Positions 53,860 to 62,740 of a stretch of DNA of 64,000 nt are shown here, one piece after another. Every line of letters begins with the position of its first letter. Position 1 is the stretch's first letter. The stretch comes from Aquimarina sp. AU58. Lineage in GTDB: Bacteria > Bacteroidota > Bacteroidia > Flavobacteriales > Flavobacteriaceae. Under the pieces are notes generated by a model, which did not search any database, had not been told where the DNA came from, and saw only the letters and a list, made by a program, of their open reading frames with translations. Where the stretch lies: positions 1,736,001-1,800,000 of the forward strand of contig NZ_OMPD01000014.1 in the NCBI RefSeq assembly GCF_900312745.1. The letters run 5' to 3'. The position numbers and the translations under genes were made by a program.

Positions 53860-55701
53860 TTAGTTACAGGTACCTATGGTTTTCCACCAGTGTTCTCCAC
53901 TACCTGGGGTTACCCATATTGGTCCCGATTGAGCTTCGTATAATGTACCTTGATATACTACTTTGTCTCCCACATTATATACTGTTGGATATGCTTCCCA
54001 ATTTGCAATACCACTACAAGAACCACCATTACCACCACCAGAAGAAGTAATCGTAATAGATACTGAAGCCGATGTAGTTGTTGCATTAGCATTATCTGTA
54101 GCAATAGCACTTAGGGTATAATTTCCTACAGAAGCATTATTCCAGGAATAGCTATAAGGGCTTGTTGTGTCTTCTCCGAGCTTAGTAGTTCCTTGAAAGA
54201 ATTCAACCTTCGTAATTGTTCCATCAGTATCAGAAGCATTTGCTGTAATATTGATAGATTGTCCTTCGGTTACAGATTGATTATTTGTAGGAGATGTAAT
54301 AGATACAGATGGAGATTGATTGTTTCCTCCCCCGTTACCATTACAATCCTGAACGAATTCCCATGGTAGTCCATCTCCTGCATTTGATGATGGATTATCA
54401 TTTTTGGTCCACCATTTTGCACGATATAATTTATTGTTATAGACAACCTCCTGTCCCGTGTTATAAGTAGCAGAGGCATTCCAGGGAGCAGATTCACAGC
54501 CTGATCCACCGCCTCCGCCGCCATCGCCAGTGTATGGAGATTCTGGATAGTTTTCTGCATTTGCTATAGCCTGAGATTGTGATGTACCATTTAGTACCTG
54601 GCTTGCAACATGAAGATATCCATATGCCGATGAAGTCGTATTACCCAGTAATAATTGCCATATCATAACTCCATCATTAGAGGTATTATTTACAGCAATA
54701 TGATTAGATAGTTCTGCTACGTTTTGATAAGTATATTCATAATACGGTCCCCAAGGCTCATTAGGATAATGAACTCCGGCTGCAATAGAAAACCCATACT
54801 GGCTTGAATAATGTTTATAGGCATCATACATGATTTTTCTGTTACTGGCAGCTCCTGTATTATATCCTTGATATGCAATAAGATCGATTTTATCACCAAC
54901 AGCCTCCATTACAGGGATCATATGCCCGGTAGTAGCAAAACCAAATAAGCTAATGGCTTGATTAGGAGAAGTTGCATTAAATAGGTTGGTATCAGACTCT
55001 CCTGTTACTGTGTTTCTTTTACTATAAGCAAAAGGAGAGGAGGGATCATCATTATTTGCGCCACCTAAGGCTCCAACACCAGCAGGAGCACAAGCTAATA
55101 GGTATTGTCCTTTTGGCATAATGGCTCTCGAATTTGTAAAGAAATCGATAAAGCGTTGTACATTTATAGGATCACCTATAGTAGCAAAACTACCATTAGG
55201 TTCAAAATCCCAATCAATACCTTCGAATCCCATATCATCTACAAGATCTTTGATCTGTTGATAATTGATGTCATAGGCTGCATCTGTACCCCAGTACGTT
55301 TCTCCACCTACAGATAGAATAACTTTGATTCCTTTTGATTTTAGCGCTGCAACAGATTCTTTTAAAGTATCCCCTCCATAAGGAGTTTGAATACCTGTAT
55401 TGGTAATATCTAAAGAACCTTTTTGATACCGAAGATTAGGCTTTGCAAAAGCCAAAAAAACGTGAGTGATGTGCTCTGGAATATCTCTTAGTTTAGATCC
55501 TTGCCCAGGCCCAGCCCAGCTTTCGGACCAGGAAGGGAAATACCCTAAGACAATAGGTTCTGTGAGTGCTGTTTTGTCTGTTAGATTTGCTTCAGAATTT
55601 TGAACCTCTGCGGCCCCTTCTTCTAAAAAATTTTCATTCGTACAGGAAAATAAGAATACCTGTATGAGTAAGACGACTGATAATCTTTTAAGTAATTTCA
55701 T
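53860..55701 (-). CDS. GH18 chitinase lipoprotein with two CBM5/12 and an Ig-like domain
   Basis: A 613-residue modular chitinase. A lipoprotein signal ends at Cys20 (VFLFSC). The GH18 domain (about 48-385) carries EGIDWDFE (160-167), in which Glu167 is the catalytic acid and the first Asp of DxxDxDxE is Glu. A Gly-rich linker precedes a CBM5/12 module (402-454, PWNASATYNTGQEVVYNNKLYR), an Ig-like domain (about 463-553, SPSVSITSPTNNQSVTEG) and a second CBM5/12 (562-613). It hydrolyses chitin at the cell surface. Last gene of the locus, 47 bp after GH20. Confidence 0.93.
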   Translation of the reverse strand: MKLLKRLSVVLLIQVFLFSCTNENFLEEGAAEVQNSEANLTDKTALTEPIVLGYFPSWSESWAGPGQGSKLRDIPEHITHVFLAFAKPNLRYQKGSLDITNTGIQTPYGGDTLKESVAALKSKGIKVILSVGGETYWGTDAAYDINYQQIKDLVDDMGFEGIDWDFEPNGSFATIGDPINVQRFIDFFTNSRAIMPKGQYLLACAPAGVGALGGANNDDPSSPFAYSKRNTVTGESDTNLFNATSPNQAISLFGFATTGHMIPVMEAVGDKIDLIAYQGYNTGAASNRKIMYDAYKHYSSQYGFSIAAGVHYPNEPWGPYYEYTYQNVAELSNHIAVNNTSNDGVMIWQLLLGNTTSSAYGYLHVASQVLNGTSQSQAIANAENYPESPYTGDGGGGGGSGCESAPWNASATYNTGQEVVYNNKLYRAKWWTKNDNPSSNAGDGLPWEFVQDCNGNGGGNNQSPSVSITSPTNNQSVTEGQSINITANASDTDGTITKVEFFQGTTKLGEDTTSPYSYSWNNASVGNYTLSAIATDNANATTTSASVSITITSSGGGNGGSCSGIANWEAYPTVYNVGDKVVYQGTLYEAQSGPIWVTPGSGEHWWKTIGTCN

Positions 55702-55748
55702 TGTGTATTAAATTAAGAGTTTGTGAATATTTAGAGGTTATTATACAG

Positions 55749-58052
55749 CTAATGAAAAATCATGTTTTCGTTTATTTCTTTATAATCAACCTCAGAAGCT
55801 TTTCTGTATTTAAGTTCTACAGTATTCCAATCTGTAGCCCAACCTTTTGCTATATTGTTTAGATACACTATTTTTAATTTATGCTTTCCCTTTTGTAATG
55901 CGATCGAACTTTCTTTAGGGTGTTTTTTTAATGGAGTTTTATAATCAATAACAAGTTGATTTCCTATCCAAACCTGATCCTGAGTACTAGAAAAATAATA
56001 TACTCCGTCTTCTGGGATATCAACATAACCATCAAGAAAAACAGCTTTGAAGTTATTCTTATTCACTTCATGACCCCAATGGTAAGTGGTATTAGCATCT
56101 TTAATTTTTTGAACTACAGAAGTATGCACTTTTGTAGTATCCTTAATATCATTGATACTTTTAAAATCCCCTTTTATCTCTTTCATGATAAGCCCTTGAG
56201 ATAGTTTTGCTGTATTAGAAGCAGCAATAGGATTTTCTTTTGTGATGTTCAATTTTCGAATACTACTCATTTTTCCATTTTTCAATATGGAGGCAATTCG
56301 TAGTTCTGCATTTTCCTTAAAATGCAAGGGTTCGGTATATGCTGTACTAGATGCATTTGGATCTGTTCCATCTGTAGTGTATACCATTTTAACCGGATGT
56401 GTGGTGGTAAAAGGAATGCTTACACTATCAATAAATGCAATTTTATTTGAAGTAGGCCCCTCAGGAAGAGGAATATGATAATTGGCATGATGATATTCTA
56501 GTACATCATAAACAGTATTCAATCTATTTAAGAAATCATCGAATTTTTTATTTTCTTTTTGCGACCATGTAGTTTCAGCCAATGCTATAATACGTGGGTA
56601 TAACAGGTATTCAATTGTTTTGTCTTCATAAGCATATTCTGTCCATACATTTCCCTGTGCACCCAAAATATGTTTCTTTTTATCGTCTTTAATTTCTTTT
56701 GGTATTGGATCGTAGTGATATACTTTTTCTAGTGGGATATACCCCCCAAAGGCTAATGGTTCTGCTTTAAAGTCACCCTGATAAAAGTTAAAATAACAAT
56801 ATTTTGCAGGAGTCATGATGACATCATGTCCTTTGTTAGCAGCTTTGATTCCTCCTTCTTCTCCCTGCCATGACATAATATTGGTCGTAGGAGTAATGCC
56901 ACCTTCCAGGATTTCATCCCAGCCAATCATTTTTTTATCAAATTTTGATAAGATTTTTTCTACACGAGCCATAAAATAGCTTTGGATCTCTTTTTCATCT
57001 TTTAAGCCTTCGCGTTTTTTCAACTCTCGGCATTCTAAAGAGTTTTTCCATTGATCTTTAGGCACTTCATCTCCTCCCATATGATAATATTCATAAGGAA
57101 AGAGGGTCGCTAGTTCCTGGATTACATCTTCTATAAAAGTGTAAGTTTCTTCTTTTCCTGCACAAAGAATACTGGATTCTACACCCCATAGATTTCTTAC
57201 TTCATATTTTTCTTTACTACAAGAAAGTTCGGGGTATCCAGCTAAAATGGCTATAGCATGTCCCGGTGTGTCAAATTCTGGAATTACATCAATAAACCTT
57301 TCTTTGGCATATTGTACAACTTCTTTTATTTCTTCCTGGGTATAAAATCCTTGATGAAACGAACCATCTGCATTTTTTCTTTTAGAGCCAATCTCTGTAA
57401 GCTTAGGATATTTTTTGATTTCAATTCTCCACCCCTGATCATCAGTGAGATGCCAATGAAATTTGTTGATTTTGAAAAGTGATAATACATCAAGTTGTTT
57501 TTTGATAAAGTCGATAGAGAAAAAATGCCTTGAAACATCCAGATGCATCCCTCGCCAACCGAAACGAGGTTTGTCTTCTATATTTAGAGCCTGGATTTTA
57601 ATAGGGAGGTGCATTTGATTTTTGAGATTAGCATCATATAACGGAAGAAGTTGCATAAAAGTCTGCATGCCATAATACAATCCTTGATCAGTTTTAGCTT
57701 TTATTTTTACTTCATCTTTTGATATAGATAAACGATATTCTTCTTCACCAAAATCTAGAGTACTTTCTTTGATTAATTGAATATTGTTTTTGGTGCTGCT
57801 CTCACTACGTATTGAAAAAGAATGACCTGTAAAAGCTTTGATTTTTTCGATAAAAAAACTGGCAATAACCTCTGAAGATGTGTCATTACATTGAAAAGTA
57901 GTTTTTTTGTTGATCTCGAAGTATCCTTGTTTTGTTTCTACTTTGAAAGGTATGGGGGTAATACTCAAAGATCGATTAACAGGAAATGATGAATCAGGAC
58001 TTTTACAGGCCATGAAAATTAAAAAAAAGATGGGTATAATTCGTAAACTCAT
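55749..58052 (-). CDS. GH20 beta-N-acetylhexosaminidase lipoprotein with PA14-like end
   Basis: A 767-residue enzyme. A lipobox FMAC (13-16) follows the signal. An N-terminal GH20b-like domain (about 30-155) precedes the GH20 barrel. The catalytic pair is Asp328-Glu329 in HMGGDEVPKDQW; the barrel starts RGMHLDVSRHFFSI. A chitobiase C-terminal type beta domain is near 535-600 (VYTTDGTDPN), and a PA14-like domain is near 650-755 (DGVYYFSSTQDQVWIGNQLV). It removes GlcNAc from chito-oligomers. Its ATG overlaps the GlcNAc kinase stop by one base. Confidence 0.93.
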   Translation of the reverse strand: MSLRIIPIFFLIFMACKSPDSSFPVNRSLSITPIPFKVETKQGYFEINKKTTFQCNDTSSEVIASFFIEKIKAFTGHSFSIRSESSTKNNIQLIKESTLDFGEEEYRLSISKDEVKIKAKTDQGLYYGMQTFMQLLPLYDANLKNQMHLPIKIQALNIEDKPRFGWRGMHLDVSRHFFSIDFIKKQLDVLSLFKINKFHWHLTDDQGWRIEIKKYPKLTEIGSKRKNADGSFHQGFYTQEEIKEVVQYAKERFIDVIPEFDTPGHAIAILAGYPELSCSKEKYEVRNLWGVESSILCAGKEETYTFIEDVIQELATLFPYEYYHMGGDEVPKDQWKNSLECRELKKREGLKDEKEIQSYFMARVEKILSKFDKKMIGWDEILEGGITPTTNIMSWQGEEGGIKAANKGHDVIMTPAKYCYFNFYQGDFKAEPLAFGGYIPLEKVYHYDPIPKEIKDDKKKHILGAQGNVWTEYAYEDKTIEYLLYPRIIALAETTWSQKENKKFDDFLNRLNTVYDVLEYHHANYHIPLPEGPTSNKIAFIDSVSIPFTTTHPVKMVYTTDGTDPNASSTAYTEPLHFKENAELRIASILKNGKMSSIRKLNITKENPIAASNTAKLSQGLIMKEIKGDFKSINDIKDTTKVHTSVVQKIKDANTTYHWGHEVNKNNFKAVFLDGYVDIPEDGVYYFSSTQDQVWIGNQLVIDYKTPLKKHPKESSIALQKGKHKLKIVYLNNIAKGWATDWNTVELKYRKASEVDYKEINENMIFH

Positions 58053-58924
58053 TACTGACTTGTTTTTTGAGAAATTCTTTGTGTGATCATGCGATTAACT
58101 AAATGGTCTATAGGCTTTTTTACAAAACCCTTAACCCGATAACCACGGTCATCTAATAATTTTTTTATAATGTCTTGCGAGTAGTAGGCTACCGAACCTA
58201 CAAAGTGTATAGGGTATTTGGATAATTCTTCTTTATACTGGAAAAGGTAAGTACTTATAAATTTTGAAATACCATGATGTAAAATTTCTTCTAGATAAAC
58301 ATTTCCCCGATTTCTAAAAATGAACTTAGCATAAGAGGCTAAATACTTATTTGGGTGATCAGCACAATATAACTCATCAAGAATTTGATTAAGCTCGGTA
58401 GTATAATCATTCTTAAATAATGAGGCCGTATCTGATGGCATTTTGCCTAGAAAATAATCTTTAATTAATTTTTTTCCCAAATAGTTACCACTTCCTTCAT
58501 CTGCTAACAGGTATCCTAAAGCAGGAGATTTTTGAATAACGTTTATTCCATCAAAATAGCAGCAATTTGCTCCTGTTCCCAAAATGCATACTACACTTGG
58601 TTTTTCTGTAGTAGCTTTTACAGCTCCAATAATATCTTCTTCTATAACAATAGATGTTGCATTTTTGAACATAGATTGTAGTACGAGAGCTATTTTTTTC
58701 TTAGCATCAGCCTCGCCGCACCCTGCTCCATAAAAGTAAATCTTATGAATAAGATCTCTTTTTTGTAGTATTGTATCTGCTTTTTGAACAATATTTATGA
58801 TAGCATCGTCAGAAAGTAAAAGAGGGTTTATACCATCGGTTTTAGTTTTATGAACGAGTTCCCCATCATTTTTAACAAGAACCCAATCACATTTAGTAGA
58901 ACCACTATCTGCAAATAATATCAT
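58052..58924 (-). CDS. N-acetylglucosamine kinase (BadF/BcrA ATPase family)
   Basis: A 290-residue ASKHA-fold kinase. The phosphate-1 motif is ADSGSTKCDWVLV (5-17) and the adenosine/phosphate-2 stretch is VVCILGTGANCCYF. EGSGNYLGKKLIKDYF is the sugar-side loop shared by eukaryotic-type GlcNAc kinases and BadF-type ATPases. It phosphorylates free GlcNAc from GH20. The stop overlaps the GH20 start. A hairpin at 58997-59027 separates it from the NagB/PIG-L gene. Confidence 0.88.
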   Translation of the reverse strand: MILFADSGSTKCDWVLVKNDGELVHKTKTDGINPLLLSDDAIINIVQKADTILQKRDLIHKIYFYGAGCGEADAKKKIALVLQSMFKNATSIVIEEDIIGAVKATTEKPSVVCILGTGANCCYFDGINVIQKSPALGYLLADEGSGNYLGKKLIKDYFLGKMPSDTASLFKNDYTTELNQILDELYCADHPNKYLASYAKFIFRNRGNVYLEEILHHGISKFISTYLFQYKEELSKYPIHFVGSVAYYSQDIIKKLLDDRGYRVKGFVKKPIDHLVNRMITQRISQKTSQ

Positions 58925-58996
58925 TAGTCATTAGTTTATTTATCATTTATGTATTGTCTTATTGTTGGTGCATAGCGAAGAGATTCTTTTTAAAAG

Positions 58997-59027
58997 CAAC
59001 TTTCCCTCAATACATGAGGGAAGGTTG
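58997..59027 (-). terminator. Hairpin between nagB-like and GlcNAc kinase genes
   Basis: 13-bp stem, arms 58997-59009 and 59015-59027 (core CCCTCA/TGAGGG, one G-T pair), 5-nt loop. On the minus strand it is followed by TTTT. It probably limits transcription from the upstream genes into the kinase-GH20-GH18 part. Confidence 0.65.
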
Positions 59028-59068
59028 TTTTTTTGCAAAAATTTATCTAACAAACAAAGCATTAATTT

Positions 59069-60985
59069 TTAAAATAAATATCTCTTAAAAGCTTCTATAG
59101 CCTCATAATCTGCGAGACCAAGCTTATCATATAATATCGCTGTATTTCTATTTCTTTCACGAGCTCTTAACCAAAACTCTCTAGAATCCTCTCCTTGAAA
59201 CATCACCCTGTCTTTTTGAGATTGGTGATATAAAATGGCATTAGTTTTTTTGGATACTTCGTGTGGACTTAGAGGTACAGCCATTTCAATTTCAGAAACA
59301 TCCCATTCTTGCCAGGCACCTCTATATAACCATACCCAACAATCATTCATGAAGCTTTTACTTTTTAGGTTGTCAACAGCCTCAAAAATAGCATCTAGAC
59401 AAACTTTATGAGTTCCATGAGGATCGGCAAGATCACCTGCTGCATATATTTGATGCGGTTTTATTTTTTCGATAATATCTGCTGTAAGGGCTACATCTTT
59501 TTCTCCTAGAGGATTTTTTCTAATTCTTCCGGTTTCATAAAAAGGAAGATCGAGAAAATGAACTTTATCATCATCTAATCCAAAATAACGAGTAGCTCCC
59601 AAAGATTCCATTCTTCGAATTAATCCTTTAATTAAACGAACTTCTGGGATATCAATATCACCTTGATTTTTTGATTTAAGAAATGCAATAACCTTCCTAA
59701 AAGTATCTTCATCTTTACCAGGATGAACACTATTGGCTACCTCAGAAAATTTTAAGGCTTCATCATCTGTAACGGCTATATTACCCGAAGTCTGATAAGC
59801 AACATGTACATCATGCCCTTGATCGATTAATCTTAAGAATGTTCCTCCCATTGATATAACATCATCATCTGGGTGAGGGCTAAAAATTAAAACCCTCTTT
59901 TTTGCAGGTAGAGCTCTCTCGGGCCTGTTGGTATCATCTGCATTTGGTTTTCCTCCTGGCCAACCTGTAATGGTATGCTGAAGTTTATTAAAAATCTTAA
60001 TGTTTAAATCATAAGACGACCCTTCGACTGCCAAAAGACCAGACATTCCATTATCATTATAATCTTTATCTGTAAGTTTTAAGACAGGTTTATTAAGTTC
60101 TTGACTCAACCAGGTTACCGCTTTAAACTTTAATTGTTCTTTCCAGATACATTGATCTACAAGCCATGGTGTTTTGATTCGTGTAAGTTCAGAAGCTGCT
60201 TCAGAATCAAGGATGATCGTAGTATTTTTATGTTCTTGTAAAAAAGATGCGGGGATGTTGGATGTTATTTCACCTTCTATGGTTTGTTTTACTACTGTAG
60301 CCTTTTTATGTCCCCAGGCTAATAGTAACACCCTTCTGGATTTCATTATGGTACTTATTCCCATAGTAACCGCTTTTTTAGGAACATTTTCTAAACCATT
60401 AAAATCAGAAGAAGCATCAGTTCTGGTGATGTGATCTAATGTAATGATTCGTGTTCCCGAATTGGGATGCGATCCAGGCTCGTTAAAGCCGATGTGTCCT
60501 GTTCTACCAATTCCTAAGAGTTGAAAATCTAATCCACCATACTTTTTGATCTTCATTTCATAATCAATGCAGTACTGATCCATTTCTGTAACAGGAATGG
60601 TGCCATCGGGGATATTGATGTTTTCTGGGTTAATATCTATATGATCAAATAAGTGTTGATGCATAAAATGATAATAACTTTGTTGGTGACCCGTATCCAT
60701 AGGATAATATTCATCCAGATTAAAAGTAACTACATTTGAAAAGCTTAACTCTCCAGAACGATGTAGGCTCACCAATTCTTCATATACTTTTATAGGTGAA
60801 GAACCTGTAGCCAGACCGAGTACACAAGGTTTTCCTTCTTCTTGTTTTTGTTTAATTAGTGTTGCAATTTCGTGGGCAACAAGTTTTGAAGCTGTCGAAG
60901 AATCGGGGAATATTTCATTATGAATCTTCTCAAACTTCGTTTTTTCAAACTGTCCTACCTGTTTATATTCAATTTCCTGGATCAT
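59069..60985 (-). CDS. Glucosamine-6-phosphate deaminase fused to a PIG-L/LmbE deacetylase-like domain
   Basis: A 638-residue fusion. The N-terminal NagB domain (about 30-290) shows LGLATGSSPIKVYEE, VTFNLDEYYPM (Asp91 region) and LGIGRTGHIGFNEPGS (His of the ring-opening loop). After a linker, a PIG-L/LmbE domain begins near 360 with VLIFSPHPDDD (HPDDD 371-375, metal ligands) and has ADPHGTH later. The fusion is known in Bacteroidota. PIG-L enzymes deacetylate GlcNAc moieties, so it may convert GlcNAc-6-P to fructose-6-P alone. No separate nagA is visible. Confidence 0.9.
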   Translation of the reverse strand: MIQEIEYKQVGQFEKTKFEKIHNEIFPDSSTASKLVAHEIATLIKQKQEEGKPCVLGLATGSSPIKVYEELVSLHRSGELSFSNVVTFNLDEYYPMDTGHQQSYYHFMHQHLFDHIDINPENINIPDGTIPVTEMDQYCIDYEMKIKKYGGLDFQLLGIGRTGHIGFNEPGSHPNSGTRIITLDHITRTDASSDFNGLENVPKKAVTMGISTIMKSRRVLLLAWGHKKATVVKQTIEGEITSNIPASFLQEHKNTTIILDSEAASELTRIKTPWLVDQCIWKEQLKFKAVTWLSQELNKPVLKLTDKDYNDNGMSGLLAVEGSSYDLNIKIFNKLQHTITGWPGGKPNADDTNRPERALPAKKRVLIFSPHPDDDVISMGGTFLRLIDQGHDVHVAYQTSGNIAVTDDEALKFSEVANSVHPGKDEDTFRKVIAFLKSKNQGDIDIPEVRLIKGLIRRMESLGATRYFGLDDDKVHFLDLPFYETGRIRKNPLGEKDVALTADIIEKIKPHQIYAAGDLADPHGTHKVCLDAIFEAVDNLKSKSFMNDCWVWLYRGAWQEWDVSEIEMAVPLSPHEVSKKTNAILYHQSQKDRVMFQGEDSREFWLRARERNRNTAILYDKLGLADYEAIEAFKRYLF

Positions 60986-61038
60986 TTTTCCTCAAGAGTT
61001 TGATATTTTTATTGTTTTTATTTATTTCAAGGCTTTTG

Positions 61039-61087
61039 ATGAAAAGAGATGGAGTCGAGAGAGTATACTCTATCCATCTCTTTCATC
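61039..61087 (-). terminator. Long hairpin after susD
   Basis: Stem AAAGAGATGGA (61043-61053) / TCCATCTCTTT (61073-61083), which extends outward with GATGA/TCATC and one bulged A. The loop itself contains a 10-bp palindrome (61061-61070). Position between susD and nagB-like suits partial termination, which would give more SusCD than enzyme mRNA. Confidence 0.6.
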
Positions 61088-61110
61088 AGTAATTATTTGG
61101 CTAACTCAAA

Positions 61111-62721
61111 TTAAAAATTTCCGCCAGGAACATCCCACCATAGTCGGGTTCCTCCATTATCAGGACCACTAAGAAGTGTTACTGCTTGCGCTACTCCTTG
61201 GGGGTTAGTACTTCGTTGACTATCTGGGAAAGGTAATCTTCTTACCTGAATATCAGTATCTACCGTACCTCCACTATTATTAGCTACCGAAGGGAATATT
61301 TTTGGATATCCTGTTCTTCTAAACTCACTCCATGCTTCTTGTCCATCAGGGAACATAGCGATCCATTTTTGAGTAATAATTCGCTCTAGTTTTTCTTCAT
61401 TTGTTGCTCCGCCATCCCAGGCTATAGTAATCGTACTTAATGCAGGAGTACTATGAGAACCAACAGGGTCAACATAATCAATAGGTGTAGAGGCATTATC
61501 AGCAATGTAGGTCGATGCTCCAGCAGCGCCGTGTTGCTCAAAAGAAGTTGTGATTCCCATTTCATAATTTGATTGCGCATCACCGGCACCAGCCCATCCT
61601 CTTAAGGCAGCTTCTGCCTTTAAGAAATATGCTTCTGCAGCAGTCATTAATTGGATATCTGTAGTTGGAGTTTTATCAATTATATAAGAATTTCCTAATC
61701 TAGAAAAACCAACATAATCGTCTTTTTGATCAATATCATCTGTATATCCATCTAATAATGGTAATCCACTTCTTAATCCTTTTAGAGATCCAGGTGTTAC
61801 AGTAGATTCTTCAAATAAAACAGGACCTCTGGCATCATTATAACCAACTAGTATAGACTCCATAGAAGCGTTCATACGAACGTCATTCCACTCAGAATTA
61901 AAAACAGTTAATGGATGTTTTGCTCCTCCTTTAATAATAAAATTATCAGCATTAGTTTCTAAAAGCCCTGCACCAAGCGCTAGTGATTTTTCTCCTTCAG
62001 TTTTTGCCTTAGCAGCATCTGCTTTCGAAATTCTAATAGCTAAACGTAATCGAAGTGTATTAGCAAATTTTATCCATTGTGCATAATTTCCACCATATAC
62101 AAGATCAAAGTTAGTGAATTGTTCATTGGTTGGATCTGTAGATAAAGTGGCGATTGCTTCGTCAAGTTCGATAAAAAATTGGTTGTATACTTCTTGTTGA
62201 GTATCATATTCTGGAAAAGATGCTCCGGGTACTCCAAATTTTGAATATACAATCGGGCCATATACATCTGTTACTCTATGCATACCTTCAACTCTTAGTA
62301 TTTTTGCAATAGCATAGATTAATGGAAATTTTTCTTCTCCACGTTCTTTAACTAACGAAGCATTTTGCATAACTCCTGTAGAAGAATATGGGATGTCCCA
62401 GGCCCATCGATCCCAAAAATCAATAAAACCATAATTCGTTGTGTTTACACCTCCTGCAAATGGTCTTGGTGGGGCCATATATCCACTAAAGGTATCTGCA
62501 TTTAGATTATGTTGTAACTGTGTATGCCATGCAGGATCATACCTGTATAGGTTTAAAAAGATAGGATTAAATGGTCCACCTACATTAATAAAATCGGCTT
62601 CACTTTGTGCATCCGTTAATCCATTAGGATCTGTATTTAATGCTTCGAAATCGTCTGTACATGAGAGTACAAATACCGAGATAAAAGCAGTAATGATTAT
62701 TTTTTTAAATATATTTTTCAT
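61111..62721 (-). CDS. SusD/RagB family nutrient-binding lipoprotein
   Basis: A 536-residue lipoprotein (Cys21 in VFVLSCTDD). It shows the SusD-like pattern: NTDPNGLT after the Cys, a helix-rich TPR core (LIYAIAKILRVEGMHRVTDVYG), and FLKAEAALRGWAGAG near the C-terminal third. It binds chito-oligomers at the surface and sits as a lid on the SusC barrel. It starts 20 bp after the SusC stop, with the chitin-degrading genes downstream. Confidence 0.93.
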   Translation of the reverse strand: MKNIFKKIIITAFISVFVLSCTDDFEALNTDPNGLTDAQSEADFINVGGPFNPIFLNLYRYDPAWHTQLQHNLNADTFSGYMAPPRPFAGGVNTTNYGFIDFWDRWAWDIPYSSTGVMQNASLVKERGEEKFPLIYAIAKILRVEGMHRVTDVYGPIVYSKFGVPGASFPEYDTQQEVYNQFFIELDEAIATLSTDPTNEQFTNFDLVYGGNYAQWIKFANTLRLRLAIRISKADAAKAKTEGEKSLALGAGLLETNADNFIIKGGAKHPLTVFNSEWNDVRMNASMESILVGYNDARGPVLFEESTVTPGSLKGLRSGLPLLDGYTDDIDQKDDYVGFSRLGNSYIIDKTPTTDIQLMTAAEAYFLKAEAALRGWAGAGDAQSNYEMGITTSFEQHGAAGASTYIADNASTPIDYVDPVGSHSTPALSTITIAWDGGATNEEKLERIITQKWIAMFPDGQEAWSEFRRTGYPKIFPSVANNSGGTVDTDIQVRRLPFPDSQRSTNPQGVAQAVTLLSGPDNGGTRLWWDVPGGNF

Positions 62722-62740
62722 GATATTCTATTCCTTTTAA